A DNA stretch of 64,000 nt from Desulfosalsimonas propionicica. Lineage in GTDB: Bacteria; Desulfobacterota; Desulfobacteria; Desulfobacterales; Desulfosalsimonadaceae. The translations under genes and the position numbers were made by a program. The notes below the pieces were generated by a model that had not been told where the DNA came from, did not search any database, and saw nothing but the letters and a program-made list of their open reading frames with translations. Location of the stretch: positions 124,001 to 188,000 of the forward strand of contig NZ_JACDUS010000001.1 of the NCBI RefSeq assembly GCF_013761005.1, read 5' to 3'. Shown here piece by piece: positions 23,521 to 33,762 of the stretch; within the stretch, counting starts at the first letter, position 1; each line of letters opens with the position of its first letter.

Positions 23521-25443
23521 CTACAGGCCCGACAGCAGTTCCTCCATGTCCAGCCTGCGCCGGGCGACATTGTCGCAAACCGCTGAAATAAAACCATCCA
23601 CCGGCGCGCCGTGATGCACGGCCCCGTCCAATGTGCGTACCGCCAGGGTGCCCGCGCTTTTTTCCTTGTCGCCAACAGTGAGGATCAGGGGAATTTTGGC
23701 CAGCTGCGCTTCCCGGACCTTTTTATTGAGGCTTTCGGTCCGGTGATCCACATATGCCCGGAGGCCTGCGGCAAAAAGCCGCTGGCAGATCTCTTTGGCA
23801 AACGGGGCAAGGGTGTCATTGATCGGCAGAACCACTGCCTGGACCGGGGCCAGCCACAGGGGAAACTTTCCGGCAAAATGCTCGATCAAAATTCCCAGAA
23901 ACCGCTCAATTGATCCGAAAACAACCCGGTGGATCATCACAGGCCGGTGTTTTTCATTGTCCCGGCCCACATAGGCCAGATCAAAGCGCTCGGGCAAAGA
24001 CATATCCAGCTGGATGGTGCCGCACTGCCAGGTCCGGCCGATGGCGTCCTTGATATGGATATCGATCTTGGGCCCGTAAAAGGCACCGTCGCCCTCATTG
24101 ATCTTATAATCAGCCCCGTATGCATCCAGCGCGGCGGTCAGTCCGCCGGTGGCCTGCTCCCATTGGGCATCGGTGCCAATGGATTTTTCCGGCCGGGTGG
24201 AAAGCTCCAGGTGAAAGCCGAGTCCAAAGGTGGCATACATGCGCCGGACCAGTTGTAAAATCCCGAGAATTTCCGGCTCGATCATCTCCGGGGTCATGAA
24301 AATGTGGGCATCATCCTGGTGAAAGGCCCGCACCCGGAACAGGCCGGAGAGCACGCCGGAGAGCTCGTGGCGGTGCACCAGGCCGATTTCTGCGGACCGG
24401 ATGGGCAGATCCCGGTAGGAATGGCGCTTTTGTTTGAACAACAGCATGCCCCCGGGACAATTCATGGGCTTGATGGCAGACTCTGTTTCATCCACCACCA
24501 GGGTATACATGTTTTCCCGGTAATTTTCCCAGTGCCCGCTTTGCTCCCACAGGCTCCGGTGAAGGATAATCGGGGTCTTGGTTTCCACGTATCCGGCTGC
24601 CCGGTGCTCCCGGCGCCAGTAATCGAGCAGCGCATTCCACAGCTCCATGCCGTTTGCGTGAAAAAAAGGCATTCCAGGAGCCTCTTCGTGGAAGGAAAAC
24701 AGGTCCAAGGCTGCGCCGATTTTGCGGTGATCCCGTTTTCTGGCCTCTTCAAGAAACGTCAAGTACTGCTTTAAATCCTTTTTGTCAAAAAACGCGGTTC
24801 CATAAATCCGCTGGAGCTGCGGGCGGTCAGAATCTCCCCGCCAGTAGGCCCCGGATACCCGCAGCAGTTTAAAGGCTTTGACAAATCCGGTATGCGGAAG
24901 ATGCGGCCCCCGGCACAGATCCGTGAACTCGCCCTGAACGTAAAAGGAAATGGTGCCGTCTTCCAACTCGCAGATCAGCTCGCGCTTATAGGGCTCATGG
25001 CGGTAGTGCTCAATGGCCTGGTCCCGGGTGACCTCCTGCCGGCGAACCGGAAGCTTTTCCTTGACGATCTGTTTCATCTCAGCTTCGATTTTGGGGAAAT
25101 CCTCTTCTGAGATGGGCTCCATGTCAAAATCATAATAAAACCCGTCTTCCACCACAGGGCCGATGGTGGGCTGGGCATCCGGGTAAAGCCGGAGCACGGC
25201 CTGGGCCATGATGTGAGCGGCTGTGTGCCGGAGGATATCCAAGGCTTCCGGATCCTTTGGCGTGATAAAGCGGATGCCGGCATCTTCTTGCAACTGACTG
25301 TAAATATCCATGAGCCGGCCGTTTGCTTCCATGGCCACGCAATTTCTGGCAAATCCTTCGGAAATGCTTGCAGCCACTGTATATCCGTCCACGGGTGGTT
25401 CAAACTGCCGCTGTGTTTTATCCGGAAATGTGATATTGATCAT
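23521..25443 (-). CDS. thrS: Threonyl-tRNA synthetase
   Basis: A 640-residue class II synthetase charging tRNA-Thr. It has an N-terminal TGS domain (MINITFPDKTQRQF ...), an editing domain with the HTAAHIMAQAV zinc-like motif, and the SAD region LCRGPHLPHTG. The catalytic core carries the motif 2 loop around FRVRAFHQDDAHIF and motif 3 GSIERFLGILIEH. The anticodon-binding domain follows (APVQAVVLPIND ...). An ATG seven codons upstream (25464) is possible, but the TGS domain starts directly at the ATG chosen. No T-box leader is seen. Divergent from rnd. Confidence 0.95.
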   Translation of the reverse strand: MINITFPDKTQRQFEPPVDGYTVAASISEGFARNCVAMEANGRLMDIYSQLQEDAGIRFITPKDPEALDILRHTAAHIMAQAVLRLYPDAQPTIGPVVEDGFYYDFDMEPISEEDFPKIEAEMKQIVKEKLPVRRQEVTRDQAIEHYRHEPYKRELICELEDGTISFYVQGEFTDLCRGPHLPHTGFVKAFKLLRVSGAYWRGDSDRPQLQRIYGTAFFDKKDLKQYLTFLEEARKRDHRKIGAALDLFSFHEEAPGMPFFHANGMELWNALLDYWRREHRAAGYVETKTPIILHRSLWEQSGHWENYRENMYTLVVDETESAIKPMNCPGGMLLFKQKRHSYRDLPIRSAEIGLVHRHELSGVLSGLFRVRAFHQDDAHIFMTPEMIEPEILGILQLVRRMYATFGLGFHLELSTRPEKSIGTDAQWEQATGGLTAALDAYGADYKINEGDGAFYGPKIDIHIKDAIGRTWQCGTIQLDMSLPERFDLAYVGRDNEKHRPVMIHRVVFGSIERFLGILIEHFAGKFPLWLAPVQAVVLPINDTLAPFAKEICQRLFAAGLRAYVDHRTESLNKKVREAQLAKIPLILTVGDKEKSAGTLAVRTLDGAVHHGAPVDGFISAVCDNVARRRLDMEELLSGL

Positions 25444-25589
25444 TGACTCTGTCCATTTGGTCATTCATATAGGGGATGGAACTTCGGGATCACGCGCGTT
25501 AAGGCCCTATGTAATGAATCTGCAAAACAGGGTCAAGGAAAAAGTCAGCACACGGAAAGGATCGGCAAGTCCGTACATTGCAGTTCAAA

Positions 25590-26717
25590 ATGGAATCTTC
25601 ACCGGTTACATATATTAATACAGCAGACCGGATATCCGCCCTGGCCGGGCGACTGGCATCAGAGCCGGCTGTGGCCGTGGACCTGGAAGCCGACAGCATG
25701 CATCATTTCGAGGAAAAGGTCTGCTTAATCCAGATGGGCACCCCGGGTGCCTGCTATATTATCGATCCCCTGGCGGTCAGGGACCTTTCAGCCATGGCCC
25801 CCTTGTTTGCCGATCCCGGCATTGTCAAGGTTTTTCACGGGGCCGATTATGACATGCGATGCCTGTACCGGGACTTCGGCATAAGCGTGGCAAACCTGTT
25901 TGACACCGAGCTGGCTGCCCGGTTTCTGGGCTACGGGGCCACCAGCCTGGAAGCGGTGCTGGCCCGTCATTTTAATGTGGAACTGGACAAGAAATTCCAG
26001 AAAAAGGACTGGTCCGTGCGGCCCCTGCCCGATGAAATGATCGCCTATGCCGCAAATGACGTGCGTTACCTGGTCACCCTGTACCAGGAAATGAAAGCCG
26101 AGCTCAAAAACCGGGGCCGGATGGAATGGGTGCGCCAGCATTGCGAAGAAATCGCCGGGGTGCGGCCGGAAACCCCGGATGCCGACACCCCGCTTTTTGT
26201 CCGGATCAAGGGCGCCGGCCGCCTGGACCCCAAAAGCCTGGCCGTGCTTGAAGCCCTGCTGGCTTTCCGGATGGAACTCGCCCGGAAAAAAGACCGCCCT
26301 GCTTTTAAAATCCTGGGCAATCAGACCCTTCTTTCCCTGGCCCGGGAGAAACCCAAAAACAGCGCTCAGCTCACAAAAAGCGGCCTGCTGAGCCGCAAAC
26401 AGATCCAGATGTACGGCACCGCCATTTTGCAGGCGATTGATTCCGCCATGGCACTTTCCCCGGAGCAGTGGCCCAGGTACCCGAAGCAGAAGTCAAAGCC
26501 TGTTTCTGCAGCCGTGACCCGCCGGATCAAACAGCTAAAGCAGTGGCGGCAGCAAAAAGCCGAAGCCCTGGAAATTGATCCGTACCTGATTGTCAACAAA
26601 AACGCCCTGAAACAAATCGCCGAAGATCAGCCCCGCACTTTGCAGGACCTGGATGCCATTGCAGATCTCAAGCCGTGGCAAAAGGATATGTTCGGCCATG
26701 AGTGGATTCGGATGTGA
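25590..26717 (+). CDS. rnd: Ribonuclease D
   Basis: A 375-residue 3'-5' exoribonuclease acting in tRNA 3' maturation. The DEDDy exonuclease motifs are all present: VAVDLEADSMHH (Exo I), VKVFHGADYDMRCLYRD (Exo II) and YAANDVRYLVTLY (Exo III with Tyr). A first HRDC domain follows at about 210-285 (LDPKSLAVLEALLAFRMELA) and a second helical region at the C-terminus. The frame opens with TTG at 25578, but the ATG four codons later is more likely. The alpha/beta hydrolase gene begins 6 bp after it. Confidence 0.92.
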   Translation: MESSPVTYINTADRISALAGRLASEPAVAVDLEADSMHHFEEKVCLIQMGTPGACYIIDPLAVRDLSAMAPLFADPGIVKVFHGADYDMRCLYRDFGISVANLFDTELAARFLGYGATSLEAVLARHFNVELDKKFQKKDWSVRPLPDEMIAYAANDVRYLVTLYQEMKAELKNRGRMEWVRQHCEEIAGVRPETPDADTPLFVRIKGAGRLDPKSLAVLEALLAFRMELARKKDRPAFKILGNQTLLSLAREKPKNSAQLTKSGLLSRKQIQMYGTAILQAIDSAMALSPEQWPRYPKQKSKPVSAAVTRRIKQLKQWRQQKAEALEIDPYLIVNKNALKQIAEDQPRTLQDLDAIADLKPWQKDMFGHEWIRM

Positions 26718-26723
26718 GCGAAC

Positions 26724-27332
26724 ATGGAACAAAAAATCTTTTTTCCGGCCTCAGATGGAATTGAGTTGGAAGGCGCCCTTTTTCCCGGAAATGACAAGGC
26801 GGCCATTCTTGCCCACCCTCATCCGTTGTACGGCGGCAACATGGACAACCTGGTTATCTGCGAAATCGCTGCTGCATGCCGGGCCCGGGGCCTGACCACG
26901 CTTCGGTTCAACTTCCGCGGTGCAGGACAAAGCCGGGGCGCCTATGACCAGGGCGAGGGCGAGCAAAAAGACCTGATGGCCGCAGCCGATTATGTGCGGA
27001 CCCGGGGCGCCCGCACAATCGATTTGATCGGATATTCCTTTGGCGCATGGGTGCTGGCCCATGCCAACACGGAAAAACTGCCGCCGGGCAGAATGCTCAT
27101 GATTTCCATGCCTGCGGCCATGATGAATTTTGACGGACTTCGGCCATGTTCCCGGCTGAAACTGGCGATCACCGGCAGCGAGGATGAAATCGCACCTCCG
27201 GCACTGGTGGAAAAACTGCTGCCCCGGATCAACCCGGCGGCCGAACTGCGGGTGATTTCCGGAGCGGATCACTTCTTTTCCAGCGGTATGGCGGAGCTAA
27301 AAACCGCTGTATCGGATTTCATGAATGATTAA
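26724..27332 (+). CDS. Alpha/beta hydrolase of the dienelactone-hydrolase-like type
   Basis: 202 residues. The strand-loop AILAHPHPLYGGNMDN and FNFRGAGQSRGAYDQGEGE are typical of the short YdeN/Atu1826-like serine hydrolases. The nucleophile elbow is IGYSFGAWV (Ser in GYSFG), with the acid in GSEDEIAP and the terminal His in SGADHFF completing a catalytic triad. A cytoplasmic hydrolase of unknown substrate. It follows rnd by 6 bp and is probably co-transcribed. Confidence 0.87.
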   Translation: MEQKIFFPASDGIELEGALFPGNDKAAILAHPHPLYGGNMDNLVICEIAAACRARGLTTLRFNFRGAGQSRGAYDQGEGEQKDLMAAADYVRTRGARTIDLIGYSFGAWVLAHANTEKLPPGRMLMISMPAAMMNFDGLRPCSRLKLAITGSEDEIAPPALVEKLLPRINPAAELRVISGADHFFSSGMAELKTAVSDFMND

Positions 27333-27380
27333 CCGGTTCCTGCGCCATCAACAAAACACCCAAACCCCAAAAACCGCTGC

Positions 27381-28913
27381 ATGCTGATCATGAAAAAAAT
27401 TGATGAAATCACCCTGCTCTACGACATCAGCCAGTCCCTAAACCGCCATACGGACCTTAAAAAAGCCCTGTACACGGTTTTGGACATCCTTTCGGGCAAC
27501 ATGCACATGTCCCGGGGTATGATCACCATCCTAAACCCCTTAAGCGATGAAATCAGCATCGAGGTGGCCCACGGCATTTCCCGGTCCGCCATGCAGAAGG
27601 GCATCTATAAACTCGGAGAAGGGGTGACCGGCCAGGTGATTGAATCCGGCCGGCCGGTGAGCATCGCCAAAATCAGCGAATCCCCGGATTTTTTAAACCG
27701 CACCCAATCCAGAAGCGGGCCCGGCGCGCGGGAACTTTCCTTTATCTGCGTTCCCATTAAAAAAGAACAGCAGGTCATCGGCGCCCTGGGTGTGGATCTG
27801 CCCTATGATCCGGAATACCCCCTGGCAGAGGGGGAAAAAATCCTCACCGTGGTGGCGGCCATGATTGCCACCCAGGTCATTCATCTAGAGCGCATCCGCA
27901 GGGAAAAGGAAAAGCTGAAAGCCGAAAACGAACGGCTCCAGATGGAACTGGAAAAAAAATACCGGATCAAAAACATCGTGGGCAACAGCAACAAAATGCG
28001 CGAGGTCTACCAGATGATCTCCCAGGTGGCCAGAAGCAACGCCACCGTGCTCATCCGCGGAGAATCGGGTACCGGAAAGGAACTGGTGGCCAATGCCATC
28101 CACTACAACAGCAGCCGCTCCAGCCATCCCTTTGTGAAGGTCAACTGTGCCGCCCTGCCCGCCAACCTCATTGAAAGCGAACTGTTCGGCCATGAAAAAG
28201 GCGCCTTTACCGGGGCCATTCAGCAAAAGGCGGGCAAATTCGAACTGGCCCACAAGGGGACCCTGTTTCTCGATGAAATCGGATCCATTACCGGCGAGGT
28301 CCAGGCCAAGCTGCTGCGCGTGCTACAGGAACGGGAAATCGAACGGGTGGGGGGAAACAAGACCATCCGGGTGGACGTGCGCATTGTTGCGGCCACCAAC
28401 AAAAACCTCGAAGAAGCCGTGGCTGAAGGCGATTTCCGAAGCGACCTGTATTACCGGATCAACGTGTTTCCCATCTACATGCCCCCGCTGCGGGAGAGAA
28501 AAACCGATATCCTGGCCCTGGCCGATTTTTTCCTGGACAAATACACCCGGGAAAACGCAAAGGAGATTGTCCGCTTTTCCACCCCGGCCATTGACATGCT
28601 CATGGCCTACCACTGGCCCGGCAACGTCCGGGAACTGGAAAACTGTATCGAGCGGGCCGTACTGCTTTGCGAAGGAAAGGTGATCCACGGCTATCATCTG
28701 CCGCCCACACTGCAGACCGGCAAGGAGTCGGGCACGCTTCCGTCCCAGACCATGGAGGAAGCCGTGGAAAAACTGGAAATGGAAATGATTGTGGATGCCC
28801 TAAAACATACCCGGGGCAACATGAGCCAGGCCGCCCAAACCCTGGGCACCACCCTGCGTAAAATCTCTTACAAGGTGCACAAATACGGCATAAATCCCCG
28901 TCAATACCATTAG
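27381..28913 (+). CDS. NifA-type sigma-54-dependent activator
   Basis: 510 residues. An N-terminal GAF domain (about 20-165) is joined by a coiled linker to a sigma-54 AAA+ domain. Visible there are the Walker A GESGTGKE, the sigma-54 contact loop [15 protein letters not shown], the Walker [10 protein letters not shown] and the arginine-finger region [15 protein letters not shown] Fis-type HTH lies at the end ([26 protein letters not shown]). The architecture and start ([23 protein letters not shown]) match NifA. The P-II gene faces it 4 bp downstream, strengthening a nitrogen role, but no nif structural genes lie in the window. An ATG three codons later is also possible. Confidence 0.85.
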   Translation: MLIMKKIDEITLLYDISQSLNRHTDLKKALYTVLDILSGNMHMSRGMITILNPLSDEISIEVAHGISRSAMQKGIYKLGEGVTGQVIESGRPVSIAKISESPDFLNRTQSRSGPGARELSFICVPIKKEQQVIGALGVDLPYDPEYPLAEGEKILTVVAAMIATQVIHLERIRREKEKLKAENERLQMELEKKYRIKNIVGNSNKMREVYQMISQVARSNATVLIRGESGTGKELVANAIHYNSSRSSHPFVKVNCAALPANLIESELFGHEKGAFTGAIQQKAGKFELAHKGTLFLDEIGSITGEVQAKLLRVLQEREIERVGGNKTIRVDVRIVAATNKNLEEAVAEGDFRSDLYYRINVFPIYMPPLRERKTDILALADFFLDKYTRENAKEIVRFSTPAIDMLMAYHWPGNVRELENCIERAVLLCEGKVIHGYHLPPTLQTGKESGTLPSQTMEEAVEKLEMEMIVDALKHTRGNMSQAAQTLGTTLRKISYKVHKYGINPRQYH

Positions 28914-28917
28914 CGGG

Positions 28918-29383
<466 letters not shown>

Positions 29384-29449
29384 AATCATTACAAGTCAAT
29401 GCCTACCATGAAAATCCGGCAAAAATAAACCCGTTTCAGGAGAAAATCC

Positions 29450-29482
29450 ATGGGGCTACAGCAACGGGGATACCAGATGTGA
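29450..29482 (+). CDS. 10-codon leader ORF overlapping the PilZ start
   Basis: ATG at 29450 follows an excellent AGGAG (spacing 8-9) and encodes MGLQQRGYQM, ending at TGA 29480-29482. That stop overlaps the GTG start codon (29479) of the PilZ gene by two bases. The main gene has no ATG start and only a weak ribosome-binding site, so translational coupling through this mini-ORF is plausible. It is too short for any family assignment. Confidence 0.45.
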   Translation: MGLQQRGYQM

Positions 29483-29967
29483 TCGTCAAAAGCTTTATTG
29501 CCAGCGACAACACCGCAGCCATTACCTGCCCGGAATGCCAGAAAACCATTATCAAGGATGTGTCGAGATACGCCGAAGCCGACAACATGATCAAGCTCAA
29601 GGCCAAATGCTCCTGCGGCCATTCCTTTACGGTGTTTCTCGAAAGAAGAAGACAGTACCGCAAATCCACGCAACTGCGGGGCACATATCTCTATGCCCCT
29701 GCCCACAGTGCCTCCAAAAGCGCCCAGCACTGGGGCAGCATGGTTGTCACCGATATTTCCAGAACCGGTATCCGCATGAAATTAAACGTCCAGCCCCGCT
29801 TCCAGGTCGGGGAGCGAATCACGGTGGAATTCCGGCTCGATGATGCCAACAACTCCCTGATCAAGCGGGAGGTGATTGTTCAGCATATCAAGGGCCTGGA
29901 CGTGGGGGCCACTTACGCCAGAGCCCATTCCTACGACAATATCATCGGGTTTTACCTGCTCAGATAA
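29479..29967 (+). CDS. Zinc-ribbon and PilZ-domain protein
   Basis: 162 residues. The N-terminus has two CxxC or CxC pairs (CPECQ and CSCGH), a likely zinc ribbon. A PilZ domain follows with RRRQYRKSTQLRG (RxxxR-like) and DISRTGIRM (D/NxSxxG), the c-di-GMP-binding elements, and the strand GERITVEFRLDD. PilZ proteins transduce c-di-GMP signals. The window also ends with an HD-GYP-type response regulator, though a direct link is not implied. The start is taken as GTG at 29479; the TTG at 29356 lies inside the putative -35 box and is unlikely. Confidence 0.78.
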   Translation: MIVKSFIASDNTAAITCPECQKTIIKDVSRYAEADNMIKLKAKCSCGHSFTVFLERRRQYRKSTQLRGTYLYAPAHSASKSAQHWGSMVVTDISRTGIRMKLNVQPRFQVGERITVEFRLDDANNSLIKREVIVQHIKGLDVGATYARAHSYDNIIGFYLLR

Positions 29968-29982
29968 CCCTTGATTTTCTGT

Positions 29983-32874
29983 TTACTGCCCAAAGACTTT
30001 CCGCCATATACGCACAACCCTTCTGCGCAATTCGGCAAACCGATTTTCCGGCAGCACCGCCTTTTTTTCCTGGAGATTCATGCGATGGACAAAATAGCGG
30101 TAAATCAAATAAGCCTGTTTTAAGGCATGGGCGTCGAGATCGGCAATAATGCGGCAAAGGGCCAGGGCATTTAACTGGCGCACCACATCGGTCCACTGAC
30201 CCAGTTGTTCGTGCCGGCTGCCATGGCACAGAATCAAAAACTGGACCAAAAACTCGATATCCACGATTCCGCCGGGATCCTGCTTTAAGTCAAACAAGCC
30301 ATTGTGTGAAAATTCACGGGCACTGCGCATCCGTTCCCGCATTTCCAGCACCGCCCCGGCCAGCTGTTCTGTATTGCGCCGGGCGGCAATCACCCGCGTG
30401 CGCACATCGGCAAAACGGCGGGCCACCTGGAAATCCCCGATAATCGGCCGGGCCTTGATCAGGGCCTGATGCTCCCAGGTCCAGGCGTGTCTGGACTGAT
30501 ATTCCTCAAAGGCGTCCATATGGCTGACAAGAATCCCGGCATTGCCCGAGGGACGCAGCCGCATGTCGATTTCATAAAGCTTTCCCGTGGACGTGGGCGC
30601 AGACAGAAAATGGATGATTCGCTGGCCCAGCCGGCCGAAAAACTCACTGTTGTCAATGGGCCGCAGCCGGCCGCCCGTGGTCTGCCCGGGTTGGGCGGTG
30701 TGCAGAAAAACCAGATCCAGATCCGAGCGGTATCCCAGTTCATATCCGCCCAGCTTGCCGTAGGCGATCACTGCAAATCCTGTATTGCCCGGATCACCGT
30801 CAATCGCCAAAGGTTTACCGTAGCGTTCCACCATCTGGTGCCAGGTCAGATCCAGGGCGGCATCCAGTATGGTTTCAGCCAGATAGGTCAGCCGGTCTGA
30901 AACCTGCATCAGGGGCAGATGACCGGTCACGTCGGCTGCCACGATGCGAAACATGTTGACCTGCTTGAAAACCCGGATGGCATCCATCTGTAACTCCGGG
31001 TCATCCCCGCCGGATTTTTCCAGGCGCTGCCGCAGATCCCCGGCCAGAGCAGCCCGGTCCAGAGGAGCATACATGGAACGCACATCCAGCAGCTCATCGA
31101 GAAGCAGGGGGTGCTGGCTTAAAAAAGACACAATCCAGGGGCTGATGCGCGCCAGCCGGACAAGGTGTTCAAGAGCCCCCGGGTTTTCAAGAAGCAGGGA
31201 GATATAGCAGCTTCGGTTCAAAATCGCATCCAGCAGGGTCATGATCCGCTTTAACACCAGCAGGGGACGGTCGGTTTCCGCCACCGCCCCCAGGACCCGG
31301 GGCATCAGCCGGTTGATCCGGGCCGTGGCAATATGACCGTCCTCACCATATCCGGTTTTGTCCCGGAACTCACCCAGCAGACGAAGAACCGTATCAGGCT
31401 CCTCAAAGCCCGCCGCCTCCAGGTTCTGCCTGTTCTGATCGGTTTGTCCGGGTGTCAGCCAGACACTGCCGAGTCCTGTTTCGCTTTGGGCTTCGGCTTC
31501 CGTGCTTTCCTGGCCCAGCAGCTGATTGAAATGAAAATGCACCCGGGACATGTGCGCGTCCAGGGCCCGGATAAAGTCTTTTTCGCTGTCAAATCCCATG
31601 CTCAGCGCAAGTCGGGTGCGGGCGCGCGGATCTGCGGGCAGGCTGTGGGTCTGCATGTCCTCATACATCTGAAGGCGATTTTCAGTGTTTCGCAAAAACA
31701 CGTAGGCAGAGGTCAGTTCCTCGTATACCTTGCCCGTGATACCCCTGTCCTTTCTCATCACCTGCAGGACCTTTAAAATGCTTCGCTCCTGGTAAGCCGG
31801 GTCAATGCCGCCCCGGATGAGCTGGAAGACCTGGCCGAAAAACTCAATTTCCCGTATGCCGCCGTAGCCGTGCTTGATATTGTCGGCAAGCCCCTTGCGG
31901 ACCACTTCCCGCACAATTTTCTGCTTCATCTCCCGAATGGACTCAAATGTTCCGTAATCCAGGTACCGACGGAACACAAAGGGCCGGAGCCGGTCGAAAA
32001 AGGCCTCTCCCCGCTGTTTGTCCCCGGCTATCAGGCGGGCCTTGACAAGTGCGTAGCGTTCCCACTCCCGGCCAAACATCTGGTAGTAATTTTCCATGGA
32101 ATCAAAGCTCATGACCAGGGGCCCGGAATCGCCATAGGGCCGCAGGCGGGTGTCGACCCGGAAGACAAACCCCTCGGGAGTGGATTTACCGATCACATCA
32201 ATGAGCCGGCGCACAAGGCGGGTGAAAAACTCCTCATTTGAAATCGACTTTTCTTCTGATCGGGTATGTCCGGCCTCGGGAAAAGCAAACATCAGATCAA
32301 TGTCAGAGGAAAAATTCAGCTCCCTCCCGCCGAGCTTTCCCATGGCAAAGACCACCATCTGCTGGGCATTGCCGCCTGCGTCCTCGGGCTGGCCGTATTT
32401 GCTGCACAACAAGGGATACAGGAAATCCAGCCCCTGTTGAACACAGGCATCTGCAAGGGCGGACAACTCGGCCATGGTTTCAAACAGATCCGCCCGGCCG
32501 GTCAAATCCCGCCATGCAATACGCACCATTTCCCGGTGCCGAAGCCGCCGCAACGCCACGGCCAGACCGTCCTCATCAGCGGCCTGGCCGGCTGCCCGGG
32601 CCACGTATTGCTGGTACTGATCCGTGGGATAAAGCCTTTCCAGATCCCCGCTTTCCAAAAGTTCGCGGATCATCCCCGGGTTGCGCAGACACTGCCGGGC
32701 CGCGTATTCGCTGAAGGCAAACACCCGGCAGAGATCGTCCTCATCCACCATGTAAAAAAGCGATTGACGGCCTGCGCTCTCGACCGCCTTGCTGCAGTCT
32801 GACACCTTTTGCCGGGCCGCAGCCTTCAGGTCATCGGGCATCGATATCCTGGTTATTGGCGAAGTGTGAGGCAT
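29983..32874 (-). CDS. glnE: Bifunctional glutamine synthetase adenylyltransferase/adenylyl-removing enzyme
   Basis: 963 residues, full length for GlnE. Two nucleotidyltransferase domains are seen: an N-terminal deadenylylase with LNFSSDIDLMFAF, and a C-terminal adenylylase with LGYRSDLDLVFLH, each followed by the helical regulatory region. GlnE adds or removes AMP on glutamine synthetase under P-II control. I choose the ATG at 32874 (MPHTSP...) because it lies 11 bp after the deaminase stop; the frame extends 29 codons further into that gene. It ends 15 bp after the convergent PilZ gene. Confidence 0.95.
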   Translation of the reverse strand: MPHTSPITRISMPDDLKAAARQKVSDCSKAVESAGRQSLFYMVDEDDLCRVFAFSEYAARQCLRNPGMIRELLESGDLERLYPTDQYQQYVARAAGQAADEDGLAVALRRLRHREMVRIAWRDLTGRADLFETMAELSALADACVQQGLDFLYPLLCSKYGQPEDAGGNAQQMVVFAMGKLGGRELNFSSDIDLMFAFPEAGHTRSEEKSISNEEFFTRLVRRLIDVIGKSTPEGFVFRVDTRLRPYGDSGPLVMSFDSMENYYQMFGREWERYALVKARLIAGDKQRGEAFFDRLRPFVFRRYLDYGTFESIREMKQKIVREVVRKGLADNIKHGYGGIREIEFFGQVFQLIRGGIDPAYQERSILKVLQVMRKDRGITGKVYEELTSAYVFLRNTENRLQMYEDMQTHSLPADPRARTRLALSMGFDSEKDFIRALDAHMSRVHFHFNQLLGQESTEAEAQSETGLGSVWLTPGQTDQNRQNLEAAGFEEPDTVLRLLGEFRDKTGYGEDGHIATARINRLMPRVLGAVAETDRPLLVLKRIMTLLDAILNRSCYISLLLENPGALEHLVRLARISPWIVSFLSQHPLLLDELLDVRSMYAPLDRAALAGDLRQRLEKSGGDDPELQMDAIRVFKQVNMFRIVAADVTGHLPLMQVSDRLTYLAETILDAALDLTWHQMVERYGKPLAIDGDPGNTGFAVIAYGKLGGYELGYRSDLDLVFLHTAQPGQTTGGRLRPIDNSEFFGRLGQRIIHFLSAPTSTGKLYEIDMRLRPSGNAGILVSHMDAFEEYQSRHAWTWEHQALIKARPIIGDFQVARRFADVRTRVIAARRNTEQLAGAVLEMRERMRSAREFSHNGLFDLKQDPGGIVDIEFLVQFLILCHGSRHEQLGQWTDVVRQLNALALCRIIADLDAHALKQAYLIYRYFVHRMNLQEKKAVLPENRFAELRRRVVRIWRKVFGQ

Positions 32875-32885
32875 AAAAGTCCGTT

Positions 32886-33434
32886 TCACTCCCGGGGAAA
32901 CAGGGATGGCCGTCCTCCGGGCTTCTGGGCCAGGGTATAGGCCGCCAGCATGGAGTGACACAAATAGGTGTTTTCCGGATCGGAAAAAAACCGGGAAAAC
33001 AGATCCAGGCTCTGCCGGCGCATCATGTTGGACACCACCCGGACTCCGGCGTCTCTGTAAAGGGGCGGCAGATTATCGATTTTGCAGGCCGTGCCCCCGC
33101 CCATGACATCCTCATAGGCATAAACGATTCTGCCGATGCCCGCGATCAGAATTGCGGCAAAACACATCAGGCAGGGCTCCAGGGTGGCGTAAATGCTCAA
33201 CTGCCGGGGATCGCCCGTATACGGCAATTCATAGAATTGTTTTAATGTATTGATCTCCGCATGATCAATCTCACTGGGTCTCTGTTGGCGGCTGCGGCTG
33301 CGCCCCCCGCCGGCAATCACCCCGCCGGGCCCGGCAATCACGCATCCCACGGGAAACTCCCCGGCATCCAGGGCCTGCTGCGCCTGGTCCAGAGCCGCCT
33401 GCATATAGATTTCATCGGCTTTCTGATGATTCAT
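32886..33434 (-). CDS. Cytidine/deoxycytidylate (TadA-like) deaminase family protein
   Basis: 182 residues. Zinc-dependent deaminase motifs are present: HAEINTL (catalytic His/Glu) and EPCLMCFAAIL (PCxxC). The N-terminus QAALDQAQQALDAGEFPVGCVI is typical of TadA and guanine deaminases. Compared with TadA (PCPMCAGA) the second motif reads PCLMCFAA, and the C-terminal tail is longer, so a nucleoside deaminase other than the tRNA enzyme is possible. It precedes glnE by 11 bp on the same strand. Confidence 0.85.
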   Translation of the reverse strand: MNHQKADEIYMQAALDQAQQALDAGEFPVGCVIAGPGGVIAGGGRSRSRQQRPSEIDHAEINTLKQFYELPYTGDPRQLSIYATLEPCLMCFAAILIAGIGRIVYAYEDVMGGGTACKIDNLPPLYRDAGVRVVSNMMRRQSLDLFSRFFSDPENTYLCHSMLAAYTLAQKPGGRPSLFPRE

Positions 33435-33545
33435 GCACGTGTTTTCACCTCTTTTTTATCCGGACAAAATAAGTTTCTTCAAGCAGTGGCATTTTTACAC
33501 GAAAAATGCAAATTGTAAACGCTGGCCCGCCTGTCTTCGTCGCAT

Positions 33546-33752
33546 GAGCCCGTGAGCCGGCAGGGCCCTGTATGACAGGCACTCGGGCCGGGCAGTTTTA
33601 AGGCTCGCTGCACTGCGGCCGGCAAAAGACAAAAGCTTATCGAATTCACAGGCCAAGTAATGGTGCCGGCCGCGGACGCTTCGCTTCGCCAAAAACTGCT
33701 TGCCGGCCCAACGTGCAATGTGTCATACAGGGCCCTGCCGGCTCACGGGCTC
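33546..33752. repeat. 207-bp hairpin with perfect 32-bp arms (element D)
   Basis: Positions 33546-33577 and 33721-33752 are exact inverse complements (outer bases GAGCCCGTGAGCCGGCAGGG ...). Pairing continues imperfectly inward (GGGCCGG and GCAGTTTT blocks) and closes with GCGGCCGGCA (33615-33624) against TGCCGGCCGC (33664-33673), leaving a 39-nt terminal loop. Short frames inside are by-products of the symmetry. No flanking target duplication was found. Its right end abuts repeat B3. Confidence 0.8.
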
Positions 33753-33762
33753 ACGGAAAAAC

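Noticed and set aside
33479-33718. Two short minus-strand frames inside the 207-bp hairpin
   Set aside because: They lie across the palindrome, lack ribosome-binding sites and have no recognisable features.
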